The notes: generated by a model not told the origin, from the letters alone. A stretch of DNA of 64,000 nucleotides from Clusia tigrina (GCA_920105625.2 OV050030.1:411943034-412007033), one strand, 5' to 3'; positions 46,568-58,542 are shown, numbered from the stretch's first letter. Made by a program: numbers and translations.

Positions 46568-48479
46568 TATGCGAGACCTACAAATCACAATATAAGGAGA
46601 CTCCAAGATTTTACGAGTTCACATGACAGAAATAGGGCAAGACGTACAGGACACTAGTGCCATATTTATTGCAAAAATTATGCTCTCAAGCTCTTCTCTT
46701 CTCTGGTAAATAGTTGATTGAGCATTAGGTGGACAAGTGATCTCTTTTCAACAGAATACAAGATTTGGTGGAGGTTTAAAGGGAGCGAATACAAAGCGAA
46801 TTCCAACTGAAATTTCTGTCTAAAATTACGGGACCAAAAGTAAATGTTATAAAAGTGTCATTTACTCAACAACAGCACATCCAACAACCGGGAAATAAAA
46901 TGATGAACAAATCGTTAGAAATTTGTTTGGAACCACAGCAACAGATTTACGATTATTTATAAATATTGGACTCAGAGCCTTGAACCGTGCTGCCATTACT
47001 TCCACCGCTGACAACTTCTAGCAATCCTAGACTAAGATAGTGAGTTGTTTGGTGCCGATAGACTGAATCCAGTGACCAATTGAACATGGCTTTAGTGAGC
47101 TAGGAAAGCAAGGAAGCAGACGACAGCATTACTACCAACGATTCGCTGTTACAGAAACTGCTGGCGACTGTTGTTCGCTCATATTAGCTAAATTCTCGGA
47201 GCAATCTTTGGAGACCTCATAAAAAAACGAAAGCTTCTCTTTAAAACTTGTAATTTTAAATTACCCGCGTAATGTAAGTGCATAGTGAACCGGATTTATA
47301 TGCGACGCGATCTTTCATTTCAACATCGGCTACAAATGAAAAAAATGGTATATAAGAAGAACAACAAAGAGAGAGAATGCATGTGTGCCTTTTCTGTCTC
47401 CTCTCTTTGTTCTTCACAGCTGTCAGAATTGGGTTCACAATGTAATTACATTACAAAGTGTAATTACCAAGTGTTTGCATCAGCATATTTTATTTGATTC
47501 CATATCCCTTCCAATCCCTATAATGGATTGTGATTTGCCAGAAATTCTGCTTTTGTTTTGAGAATTCACAAGTGAAAAATTAGCTGATGCACAAACTTTG
47601 TAGTCGCAGAATGATTCCACTATAATTACCTGTAACAGCTGACACAGTCATCTGTGGAACAGAAACGAACTAATTGTTCCCTTTTTTGCATTGGTTTTAT
47701 TTCATTTCAGCTGGTCTTTTCCGTCCCACGATATGCAAATTTGCGGGTCTACAACTCTGGGAATGGTGTCACCCACCAAAATGAGAACTGAAATTTACAA
47801 TCAGATTCCCTCAATTGATGGTCTTTAAAAATATAAAATAAATTTTTTTAAACTACTGCAACACAAAAACAAAATTTTTTAGTTCTTTAAAAATTTTCAT
47901 AAATAACGATATAAAACTGAGGCAAAATTCTTCGCATGAAAACCCACAATAGCGACACCAAAGATTACAGACTCCACTGTGCTTATATTTCCAATCCCGC
48001 TCCATATATTGCGAAAGTTTGAGCCACTGGTTGTGCAATCGCCCCATCGAGAGGCCCTTTAGCACTGCCCCAATAGTCGGATTAGATTTGATGAAGTAGT
48101 GTCGTTGGGTGTTAAATATGCAGCAGTGACGAATCCTTGCCTGCAGTTCCGGCAAATATCATTATATTAGTCCCTTATTTTCTGTAGCAATCTGTGCAAC
48201 TTCACTGCTCAGTTCCAGATGTTGATCACATTGCTAAATTAATTGTTTTATTGCAATAGTTGATACTTAAGCGGCTTCGGAAGCCACATTTTGTTAAAAT
48301 ACCAATGATTCTCGCTGATTATCCTGAGGCTGTCCAAACTGGATATTTCCCATGAGTGTAATTTTAAAAAAGCCCCATGCTCTTCACGCAAACGTACTCG
48401 CGTCCAAATGGAATTGCCACTAAATTCAGTTCTAGGCAAAAGTCGGCCTTGCTTCTCGAGAATCAGCTGTCATTAAAAA

Positions 48480-49085
48480 ATTCGTTACAATTCCGATAGC
48501 ATCAACACGAGCATAGGTAGGCTAATTTTAATTTTGGACCCGAAAGTTCCTTATATCAAAAGTGGGCGTTTCCTTTTTCAGATCAACTCCATTGCTCCTT
48601 GCAGATAGCTTTATAATGTCCACATGTTCCTTCACGTAAAATTTCGTCCTCTCTACCAGATATTAAGTTATTATTATTTGTTAATAGTGGGCGTGGCAGT
48701 TAATATATACCGCCCACTTTTTGCATAGTGTTTTGTAGGATCCACATCTCCATAAACTGCCAAACTGCGTCACTATTCCAACAATTGGATCAAAGTTATA
48801 GTCATTGTAAAAAAGGTGAGAAAAGTTCCTTTAATGGGAGGTAGGCGAGGTCTTTGTCGAAATCGGCCCATATAGCAATCTGGTTCTGTATCTTCGTCAA
48901 GGCAAAATTTCATTAAGGAAACTCTAACGGTGTAGAAAAAAAGTGGCCACAGACTTACAGACGGACGGACAAAATAAAAATTGTTTAGGGTGATGCTGCT
49001 CATATCTTCTTGAAATTGCAACTCCTCTCAAAAGCACAAAATTAGTATAATTTTTTTTACCATTTTTAAATGTAAAGGGTATAAT
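48480..49085 (-). repeat. GGGCGTGG-box dispersed repeat (copy B)
   Basis: Same repeat and orientation as 38930-39565, with a small deletion near 48900 (AATACTATACTTTT missing) and a shortened left part near 49000. It closes copy B with TTTTTACC...GTAAAGGGTATA. Confidence 0.8.
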
Positions 49086-49089
49086 AAAT

Positions 49090-50230
49090 TCACCACGATA
49101 TGCTGCTGCAGCCCTGGCATATCAGACTTTCCGTACGGCACTTTGACGTTTCACAAGACAAATTGTTTCCAAAGCATGAAGCAGGTATCACTAATAAGGT
49201 GTTCGCAAGTCAGTTGAATTGGCAATTAGGTGAAAACAAGCAACAGCTTAGCGTAATAATATAATTCACATTTGATTTCATTTTACTACTTTTCTTTAGA
49301 TTTTGCTCAGATTAAAATATGTAAAATGTGAGAAAGAGTTATCTGATCAAGTGATTAAGAGTTTGCGTTATGTGACTTACTCGGGTAACGAGAATGAGGT
49401 TTGAGCTGCTCAATATTTTGTAAAAAATATATTTAATTTGTCTTTTAGCTACGTTTGAAAGTACCAACCAAATGAAAATCGACTGTATGCTCGTGACCTT
49501 CCACTTTTGGCTACCCGTACACATAATCTCTTGTCTCCGGAAAAATACAACAGAAGTCCATCCATCAATTTTAATTATATTAATCAGGAGGATCAGGGTA
49601 TTTATTTGGACTACCTCTCGTTGCCTTATTAATTTCCATGGGGACATAAGCTGCATAATAAAAGTAAATAAAATTAAAGCACAGTTCTTAGACTTGGAAT
49701 ATATATGTTGAGCAAAGCATTTCCTATGAAGTAGTAAGTTTTTGATTTTGTAAAGTTGTAAAAAATTTTAAATTACCTTTCAATTTAAAGATAAACAGGA
49801 TTCTTAGCTACTGGACAAGCTACGAACGAATTACAACACAATCACCACAAAATTACCAAACGTTAAAAACGGTGAAGAAGAAGAGTGATATTCTGTTGCG
49901 GCCACCTTTTAATTGTGCCCTGGCATGAAGCCTTAACTACACCAGGGTGAATTTACTTACATGGTGGCTGCAAGGTGAATTTCGTACCTCCGGAATTGTC
50001 AAGCAAAGGCAATGTGCGATCAAAATAAACGAAATTGAGGGGAATGGAGAAATACATAAGAGCTGCTTAAAGTGGTACACAATTTATATAAAATATATTT
50101 AATAGTTAAATAGACTCATAACTTCTACATAATGTGCAAACTTCACAAAAATAACAATTAAAAAACACTTTTTCACTCGAATCAAAACTCTATTTGCAAT
50201 TGTTTGCATATTTCTTTTGATCGCATTTAA
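49090..50230. other. No gene seen
   Basis: Unassigned sequence upstream of the jockey-type LINE. The part from about 49960 resembles 11600-11830 and is probably an old repeat into which the LINE inserted. No convincing coding region. Confidence 0.4.
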
Positions 50231-50233
50231 TAG

Positions 50234-51169
50234 ACAGTGTTGACCAGCTTGATTGGTAAAAATAATTTTCATGTGGTCCCGCTGTTGAAGGGTAAAATAC
50301 AAGAAACAAAAATTCAAATTTATTTGGAAAAAAACTGTCGGGCAGTTGTTTCTTTCCTTGAAAATGAAAAGAAAAATTACTATACTTATCAGATAAAGAG
50401 TAGCAAAGGGTTGACAGTTGTTATTAAAGGTATAGAACCTGAAGTAGACCCTATAGAACTAAAATATGCACTCCAAGAGACTGGATTCACAGCAAAATCT
50501 GTGTTTAATATAAGGAATAGGGAAAAAATTCCGCAACCACTCTTCAGAATAGAACTAGAGCCAGGGAATATAAAATTAAAACAAAACGAAACCCACCCCA
50601 TTTACAACTTAAGATATTTAATGCATCGTAGAATAATAGTCGAGGAGCCTCACAAACGAAAAGGCCCAATACAATGCACAAACTGCCAAAGGTATGGGCA
50701 TTCGAAATCGTACTGCACCCTACGTACTGTAAGCGTTGCGTGTGGCGACTTCCATCCATCAAAGGAATGCAAGCTGAACAAAAGTGAGAAGGATACAAAA
50801 AAATGCAGCAATTGTGGGGGGAATCATACTGCTAACTACAGAGGCTGCCCGATATATACACAACTAAAAATCAGTATGAACCAAACTGCTAAGACAGTTC
50901 GAACCCAAAAATATAGTGCTATACCTACTAACACAAACCATATTGGAAGCACCACCGAAAACATCTCTTCATCCACTAGCTATGCGAATGTACTGAAAAC
51001 TGGCGTTTCTGATAAACCGAGTCACCCTATGCAACCTGAAAATTTAGAAACGTTAATATTTAACTTGTCTCAATGTATTACTAACTGCATGTCCTCGATG
51101 CAATCTATGATTCAAGAGCTTGTACATAACCAAAACTTACTTATGAAAACTCTACTTTCACAAAAATGA
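50234..51169 (+). pseudogene. LINE ORF1, gag-like nucleic-acid-binding protein
   Basis: About 310 codons are open. A GLTVVIKGIEPEVDPIELK segment (about residues 55-73) belongs to the PRE_C2HC-type domain found before zinc knuckles in jockey ORF1. Two CCHC-like knuckles follow: CTNCQRYGHSKSYC near residues 143-156 and CSNCGGNHTANYRGC near 190-204. Between them CGDFH..KEC is a damaged third knuckle (normally C..C). The protein would coat the LINE RNA. The frame has no ATG start, so the N terminus is lost. It ends in TGA overlapping the ATG of ORF2. Confidence 0.85.
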
Positions 51170-53774
51170 ATGTTCTAAAAATATGTCACTGGAATGCTAA
51201 CGGTGTTAAACAACACAAAATTGAATTAAAAAATTCTCTAGACAGTAACAGCATCATCAACATCATGCTTATCTCAGAAACACATTTAGCAGTAAAATAT
51301 AACTTCAAACTAGCAGGCTATAATTTTTACTCAACAAACCACCCACAAGGAAAAGGTTATGGTGGTACGGGAATTCTAATTAAGGCTCGATTAAAGCATT
51401 ACTTTCTGGAATCCTATGCAAAAAAAAAACATCCATTCTACTTCCATCTCTTTACAGTGTTGGGGTGAGCCAATCGTAATTTCATCAGTCTATTGTCCTC
51501 CTAGGTTTCCTATTTCCACAACCGATTTGGTTTCTTTCTTTAAATCGCTTGGTAACAAATTTCTCTCTGCCGGAGACTTCAATTCTAAACATACCTACTG
51601 GAGCTCACGGTTAATCAACCCTAAAGGGAAGCAATTGTTTAATGCGCTGATAGACTCTCGGAATGGTCTAGACTTTGTATCATCTGGAAAACCTACATAC
51701 TGGCCAACTGATCAAAGAAAAATTCCCGATCTTTTTGACTTTGGCATAACTAAAAATATTGAAAGGTGTTTCTTGGAAACCGAGCCCTGTTTCGACTTAT
51801 CATCCGATCACTCACCGGTGATAATATATTTAAAAAAAAGACCAGAGCTCATTGAAAAAACAATAAAACTGACCTCCAAGAAAACAAACTGGCTCAAATA
51901 TCGCAAATATATTAGTAACCACGTGTGCGTTAAAACAAAACTTAAGAGTGGAGAGGACATTGAATCAGCGACGCAGGCTCTTGGTTCAATAATAAAAGCA
52001 GCTGCTATTAGTGCCACGCCCGCACAAAACTCAACTAAAACTAACGCGAGGCACACTACGTCACACTATGTGGAATGCCTCGTTAGAGAAAAGAGGAGAT
52101 TAAGGCGTGAATGGCAAAAATACAGATCTCCAGCACTAAGAGTAAAATTAAAGTCATTACAAAATCAGCAGAAAAACACTCTACGGGAGGAAAAGGAAGA
52201 AAACCTTAATAAGTACCTTGAAGATTTGGCTCCTCTCAAAGTCACCAATTACTCACTCTGGAGAGCGACAAGAATGGTTAAAGCACCGAAGCTTAGTGAA
52301 TCGCCTCTAAGACAAAGCGATGGAACTTGGGCAAAAACAGAAGAAGAAAAAGGCAACTTGTTTGCAGCCCATCTGAGGTCAGTATTTCAACCTAACCCGC
52401 CGACCTGCAACAACACTAGCATACAGAACTTTTCAATTACGAAGTCAGCAGTACCAATTCATTTCAAACCAAAGGAAGTTATACGGGTATGTACAACGAG
52501 TCTAAACCCAAAAAAGGCACTTGGTTGTGACCTAATTACCAATAAAATGGTAAGTGAATTGCCGCAAATAGCTCTAATACATCTCACACACATTTTTAAC
52601 GCAATACTCCGTCTGGGCTACTTCCCTACAACATGGAAAACATCGGAAATAATAATGATTCCAAAACCCGGAAAAGACCCTACTCAGGTATCTTCTTATC
52701 GGCCCATAAGTCTCCTGCCAACGCTCTCTAAAACGCTCGAACGCTTATTGCTGGAAAAATTAGCACCAAAGCTCGATTTAATCATTCCTCACCACCAATT
52801 TGGTTTGCCTCTAAAATAAGGCGAACATTTGAACTGCTCCGGAATATTCTTAGACGTCGCACAAGCCTTGGACAAAGTCTGGCACGACGGACTCATATAT
52901 AAAATTAAAAAACTTCTGCCAAAAAGCTCGCATAAGATTCTGGAGTCATATTTAACAAATCGCAAATTTAGGGTTAAATATAAAGAATTTGTAACGCCAG
53001 ACTTTGAAATTATGGCTGGAGTACCACAAGGTAGTGTGCTTGGACCTACGCCTTACACTCTGTACACTTCTGATCTGCTAACGGATAAAAACCTCGTTAC
53101 CTCGACTTTCGCTGACGACACAGCTATCCTGAGCTCTCACCTAAATCCACGGATAGCCTCCCGGGATTTAGAGGAACACCTTAAAAAAATAGAAAGTTGG
53201 CTAGCAGATTGGCGCATCCAAGTAAATGAGCAAAAAAGTGTACATGTGACATTTACTCTTAAGTCCAGTTCTTGTCCGGCAGTCTCCTTAAATGGCATTG
53301 TAATCCCGCAAGCAACAGAGGATAAATACTTAGGAGTGCATTTTGACCGACGGCTCACCTGGAAAAAACATATAACTAGAAGCCAAGAAAATGCAAATGA
53401 AACTCAAGGCAAGTTCCTTGTATTGGCTTACCAACCGAAAATCAAAACTGCGATTAGAGTATAAAGTACTTATATACAAGGCTGTAATTAAACCGATTTG
53501 GACTTATGGTATTCAGATATGGGGCACTACTAGTGCATCAAACTTGCAAATAATTCAAAGGGCTCAATCGAAAATTCTGAGAACGATCAGCGGCGCTCCA
53601 TGGTTCGTCAGAAACGAAAATATTCACCGCGACCTTAATATAGCACCCGTTGAAGAAGAACTAGCAGTTCTAAAAACAAAATACCAATTCAAACTTCAGT
53701 GTCATCCTAACGAACTAGCAAGGAATCTGCTTCATAGGATGAATACATCTCGACTTAAAAGGCCAGTTTTTTAA
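51166..53774 (+). pseudogene. LINE ORF2, endonuclease and reverse transcriptase, broken
   Basis: The apurinic-type endonuclease starts ICHWNANGVKQHK and has LISETHLAV and GYGGTGILIK. At 51420-51429 a run of ten A shifts the frame. Past it come VISSVYCPP, SAGDFNSKHTYWSS, IPDLFDFGITK and LSSDHSPVIIY. The RT begins PGKDPTQVSSYRPISLLPTL and runs to HHQFG, where about 100 bases (roughly 30 codons) are deleted near 52800-52830 and a TAA appears. It resumes at CSGIFLDVAQALDKVW with GVPQGSVLGP and STFADDTAILS (catalytic FADD). A further frameshift near 53400 precedes the tail (PIWTYGIQIWGT, ending TSRLKRPVF). No RNase H, as in the jockey clade. Confidence 0.88.
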
Positions 53775-53954
53775 AAAAATTTAGTTTCTTTATATTAATA
53801 TTTTTATAATTTTTTTTTCTACATAATTTACATAATACTTGAACTAAAATTGCTCTAAGCACTGGCGCGGAGCATCAATTTATTTATTAGTTGTAAGCTT
53901 TGTAAAATTATTGTTGGTTTCGATTGAAAAGATGCAATAAATAAATCCATGTTG

Positions 53955-53994
<40 letters not shown>

Positions 53995-53998
53995 TCTT

Positions 53999-55510
53999 TA
54001 TACCCTTTACCTTTAAAAAAGGTAAAAAGGGTATACTAATTTTGTGCTTTTGAGAGGGGTTGCAATTTCAAAGAGGAGGCGTGGTAGGTATGGACATATA
54101 TATACAGATATGAGCAGAATCACTTTCTAAGCAATTTTTATTTTGTCCGTCCGTCTGTGGCCACTTTTTCTCTACTCCGTTAGAGCTATCGTAATGAAAT
54201 TGTGCAAAAATATAGTCTGGACAAAGATACATAACCAGATTGCTTTTGGGGCGAATTGGACAAAGACCACGCCTACCTCCCATACAAGGAACTTTTTTCA
54301 CCTTTTTTCAAATGAATATAACTTCGATCCAATTGATGGAATTGTGACGCAGTTTGGCAGTTATGGAGATGTGGATCCTACTAAATAGTGTTTAGTAAAC
54401 ACTATGCAAAAAGTGGGTGGTATATATTAACTGCTACGCCCACTATTAACAGATAATAACAACTTAAGATCTGGTAGAGATTTATGGACGAAATTTTACT
54501 TGAAGATTATAAAGCTATCGTGTGGACATTATAAAGCTATCTGCAACAAATGGGTTTGATCAGGGAAAAGACACGCCCACTTTTGATATAAGGAACTTTC
54601 AGGTCTAAAATCAAAATTAGCCTACCTATGCTCCTATTGGTGCCAGCGGAATAAAAATTGGCTGAAATATACACGAGGTCGGTAATAGTGTGTGTGCAGA
54701 ATATGGAGATCATAATATAACTGACATGCCCACAATTAGCCAAAAATCATTACTAGGTTCTTATTAAAGATTTATAAATGAAATTTCACAGGAAGTACTA
54801 ATATTAAACACCACACAAAAAATGGGCGTGTTATTTGTACAGCCACGCCCACTATTCACATATTATTATAACTTACGACCTATACAATTTTTTTGGACGA
54901 AATTGTATAGTAGTATGTACATATATGCACCCTACAAAGCCATATACAAGATTCGGGGTCGATCAGATGAAGGATACATGTCCCTCCCATATAATGAACT
55001 TTGAGGACCCCACTTAAAGACAATTGCCCTATCTATGCTTCTAGTGATGATATATGAATACAAATTGGTAGATATATGCACTGGGTCTGTACTAAAATGC
55101 ATACCACATATAGGCAGATTATTACTACTGCCACGCCCACAATTAAGAAAACTTGTTACTAGGTTTCTATAGAAGATACATCAATGAAATTTCACAGGAA
55201 GATTGCGGGTACTAACATTTTTGGAGCCCCGCCCACTATTGACATATTAATATAACTTACGACCTATACAATATTCTTGGACTAAATGTTATATTAGTAG
55301 TTATATTGACACTACAAAGCCATGCGCAAGAAATGGGGTCAATATAATCAACTCAAGGTACCCTACCGAAAATTCCCGTAGATATGCTCCTAATGATGAT
55401 TTATGAAGGAAACATCCATCCCATTGTTGAACTCGCACGCACAAGGAAAGGCAAAGGGTATTTCCAAGTCGGTCCAACCCGACTTCAGACTTCTGTACTA
55501 GTTTTATTTA
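53999..55510 (+). repeat. GGGCGTGG-box dispersed repeat, fullest copy
   Basis: The left end is a hairpin, TACCCTTTACC...GGTAAAAAGGGTA (54001-54034). Then follow ACTAATTTTGTGCTTTTGAG, GAGGCGTGGTAGG, ATATGAGCAGAATCAC and GTCCGTCCGTCTG. After that, spaced CCACGCCCAC-like boxes appear near 54268, 54445, 54569, 54731, 54843, 55134 and 55235. The boxes are accompanied by recurring neighbours such as ATATAACTTACGACCTATAC and GAAATTTCACAGGAAG, so the inner part is a decayed tandem repeat. It ends near GACTTCAGACTTCTGTAC. No coding frame is seen. Other copies lie at 13070, 24045, 38930, 40012 and 48480. Confidence 0.8.
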
Positions 55511-55519
55511 TTATAATTC

Positions 55520-56460
55520 ATAAACAAAATTATTTACTTATTGTTACTGTTGCGTTTGTTGATTCTAATTGTATTTTACATTCAATTGCAATTCACTGAT
55601 TTTATTATAATTTAATTCAATAACATTAATTTATTACTTTCAGTACAAACGCTCAAAATAATGAGTCCCTTTCTGGTTCGTGTCTCAACAGCAAGAGAAA
55701 GCAAGTAACCAAAATTGTATATTACAAGCCAACAAATTAAGGAATTAACTGTTATATACATGCATATATACAGCGGCGGCTGGAATCGGTCAGTTATCTT
55801 GATACATATTGCAAAGCAAACTAATTCAGCAGAGAAAAGAATAGTGTGAAACAAAGAATTGAAAGTGCAGTGGCGATTGAAACTAAAATAGCAATGAATG
55901 TGAAAATTAATAACACTAGTAATAAATATATCAGCTAGATATCAAACATTCTCCCACCTCGATGAGGCCAGCCATCTTCTCATTAAGATTCAAATGGGGT
56001 TTGGAGGATTATTTCATTGATGAAAGATCTTCTTGACCGACAGATATAGCAACCTATTCAGTAGGCAGCGGACACAATTTAGCCACGGGCCGTTTCAGTA
56101 CTCCGTTCTGCGTTTGTAGAATAACCATTCTAACCAGTCCATCGGTACCTGGGTGTACCTCAAGAATTCCACCAAGGGGCCAATGATTTGGAGGAAGGCG
56201 TTCGTCCTTGATGATAACTAGATCATTAATTTTGACGTTAGGAGTGGTCGATAACCACTTTGCAATCGAGAGAGATATTCGCTGCTCCAATTAAGCCAAA
56301 AGTGCTGGGTGATAATTGCACCAACGATCGATTAAGGTCATTTTCGATATCTCAGGTACAGGTCGAGCCAATAAAGAATCGCCTGTCCAAAAATCCTTCT
56401 CGGCCTTATGGCTAAAATAAAAGTGTAGTATCTGTTTTTATCAGCTTAACATCAAACAAC
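55520..56460 (-). pseudogene. BEL/Pao retrotransposon 3' end
   Basis: The minus-strand frame 56054-56290 reads SIAKWLSTTPNVKINDLVII, KDERLPPNHWPLGGILEVHP, GTDGLVRMVILQTQNGVLKR, then PVAKLCPLP. This matches the domain at the C terminus of BEL/Pao integrases (DL.LIKDE..PP..WPLG.I...HPG.DGLVR). Upstream on that strand (56290-56400) DSLLARPVPEI and LIDRWCNYHP probably belong to the same protein but are out of frame. The region 55520-55970 to its 3' side is the expected LTR position. A TATCAGCTAGATATCAAACA segment near 55927 resembles TATCAGCTCGATATCAAACA near 58924. Confidence 0.75.
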
Positions 56461-56469
56461 TCTTTTCAG

Positions 56470-57263
56470 AAAGTATGCTTCCACTTAAAAAACAATTCTG
56501 GAAATTCATTTTTACAGACGGATCTAAATATGAGTGCTGTGTATCTTTCGATGTCGTCGAAAGCAACGACCGCACGATTAGTGTGGACCATCTGCAACAG
56601 CTGAAGCCACACTAATCGTGCGGAAGCCTCTGTATTTACAGCTGAAGCCACAGCAATACATCAAGCTGTGGAATTCGCATCGACTCAGAATGATACATTT
56701 TTTATCTTCTCGGATAGCAAACCAACAATTTCCGCCTTACTGAACACGTCTAACAAGAGCCATCTCATATCCTCTATACGTGACAAAATCATTCAATATC
56801 ACAGCAAAATAAAAATTATGTGGATTCCTGGGCTTGCGGGCATCGAAGGATATGAGCTAGCCGACGGAAGAGCCAAGCTAGCCTTAAAGGAGCCACTTTT
56901 GACTATCGCCAAACGACTTTAATCGTCTGATCCTACCTTACGTAATAAATTTACAAGATCTAGAGCGGTCCGCCATTACTCATATCCTTCCGCCAGTAAA
57001 TGCAATGACATTAAAGCTTTCGTACGTCTTCGTCTTGGGCACACCTTGCTCACCCACGGGCATTTATTTAATGGTACCAGCCCATTAACTGGCCCCCGAT
57101 GCAACGTCAATATTTCAACCATCTTGCATATATTGGAACACTGCCCTCATCTGCATAATATTCGTTCTAGCTTCTTTAAAGAAGCAAATCCATCGGCCTT
57201 GCTACAGGATCCCAGTGCGGACAACATTGATAAGATTTACAGATTTTTATGTGGCTCGCAACT
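56470..57263 (+). pseudogene. I-clade LINE RNase H and tail, interrupted
   Basis: An RNase H domain starts FWKFIFTDGSKYECC near 56497-56540. It is disturbed by a 17-base inverted repeat at 56570-56623 and resumes SVFTAEATAIHQAVEFAS near 56627-56685. IFSDSKPTISALL and IMWIPGLAGIEGYELAD follow (GLAG where GHAG is usual, so the His is lost), then a RLRLGHTLLTHGHLFNG tail near 57025-57075 with an ILEHCPH cluster. The reading stops at CGSQL near 57262, where another LINE is inserted; the rest of this element continues after 58542. Confidence 0.8.
56570..56623. repeat. Perfect 17-bp inverted repeat
   Basis: CCGCACGATTAGTGTGG at 56570-56586 is the exact reverse complement of 56607-56623, with a 20-base loop. 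The right arm is preceded by CAGCTGAAGCCAC, which also occurs at 56639 in the normal RNase H text. Confidence 0.95.
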
Positions 57264-58525
57264 AGACAAGATCCAAATGTCTGTGGTCATTTCAATATTT
57301 TAAAAATCGTACCGGATCAGAACATAATCTGCCCAATAACGAATTATATGATCCTAACACGACAGTTTGATCGCAATTTTGAGATTATTATCTCAGACCG
57401 TGATGAATGGCAGATAGGAGGACCTTGGGTCGACCAAAGAAGTCTAGAATGGTTCACAGACGGTTCAAAAACAAGCACCGGAGTCGGTGCAGGGGTCTAT
57501 GGACCAAATACTCCAGGCTTCCAGGCTGAAATTCAAGCAATCTCAATCTGTAAGGACAAATCTGAAAAGGGGTATCAAGGGCGCACACCTAGCTATCTAT
57601 TCAGATAGTCAAGCTGCAGTACAGGCATTAGCTTCATATTCTTTAGAATCGAAACTGGTGGAAGAATTCTTCAACAACCTACAATCTCTAGGTGCAACAA
57701 ATAAGGTTGCAATTTGCTGGGTCCCGGCCGGTTCCGTAGCAAGCCTCATAGGTCCGGAGCCATACTGTGGTATCAACTGGGCGGAGGCTAAATCCAGGGT
57801 AGATAGCTGGGAACATAGTCCCAGAATGTCACACTGGGAAGGGATAGAGGGACTTCGCCAAGCCAAAAGACTGATAAGGCCATTCACCTACAATAAACAT
57901 CAGCGCATGTGCAAACCAAACATAGGGAAAATAGTAGGTTTTCTATCAGGTCATTACTACCTGAAATATCACTTGACTACCTAAAATCCACATTCTTGCT
58001 GATACGTAGTGCCGGCTCTGTCTAGAAGAAGAGGCAACCACAGAACACATATTGTGCGACTGTATTGCGTTGGCAAGAACTATAATGAGCATATTCCACC
58101 GCGACCAGCTGGCTCTGGAAGAAATAAAGAATGCTCCTGTTATGGGCATTCTCAAATTCATCCATAAAGCGGAAAAGATAATGATATAACATGACTTTCA
58201 ACTACTTCCTTTCTTTAGATAATGAAAGAACACGACTTTCAACTACTTCCTTTCTCTAGAGAAGGAAGGAACATCTGGGTAGAAAAGAACCTGGTAACTT
58301 TAATTGTGACGCTTTGACATCACCAAACGGACGAAATGCTATGGCATTACGGAAGAAACACTGGTACTAAACCTGTAGGGCATAGTAGATCGGACAGTTG
58401 TGATCACATGGATCATTATTGACAAATGTAGTATGACACAAAAGATCTTTTAGGTCGCAGTGTCGGCCTTGGGGCAAACTACTAGAACTAAATTATTATT
58501 ATTATTATTATTATTATTATTGTTA
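57264..58525 (+). mobile_element. R1/LOA-type LINE 3' fragment with 17-bp target duplication
   Basis: It is flanked by TTATGTGGCTCGCAACT at 57247-57263 and 58526-58542. Inside are an RNase H domain (EWFTDGSKTSTGVGAGVYGP near 57450-57510; FQAEIQAISIC; AIYSDSQAAVQALASY near 57595-57640; ICWVPAGSVA), a GKIVGFLSGHYYLKYHL block near 57927-57980, and CRLCLEEEATTEHILCDC near 58012-58065. One frameshift lies near 57580. The tail is (ATT)n at 58486-58525. The GVGAG/SDSQAA/CRLC pattern fits R1/LOA-type elements. It inserted into the I-clade LINE and is 5'-truncated. Confidence 0.88.
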
Positions 58526-58542
58526 TTATGTGGCTCGCAACT

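Larger units (their letters stand above)
40655..49085. repeat. Segmental duplication, copy B
   Basis: The most complete unit: GCAGGTGCAGTC block, 31-bp minisatellite (41024-41142), decayed LINE (41938-43500), DD41D transposon (43843-44690), secreted-peptide gene (46160-46567), block X (47104-47745) and a terminal block with a GGGCGTGG repeat (48480-49085). It pairs with A (15582-23290) and C (37523-39565). The DD41D insertion is private to B, so it came after the duplication. It removed the segment equivalent to about 19780-19895 of copy A. Confidence 0.9.
50234..53992 (+). mobile_element. Jockey-type LINE with ORF1, ORF2 and 34-base poly(A) tail
   Basis: The element has a gag-like ORF1, an endonuclease-RT ORF2 overlapping by an ATGA junction at 51166-51169, a 3' untranslated region with AATAAATAAA near 53937-53946, and an uninterrupted run of 34 A at 53959-53992. 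The clean poly(A) suggests a young insertion, yet ORF2 has three lesions (see its entry). ORF1 has no ATG at its left edge (open from 50234) and is short for the family, so the insertion is 5'-truncated. The GGGCGTGG repeat starts right after the tail. Confidence 0.9.
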
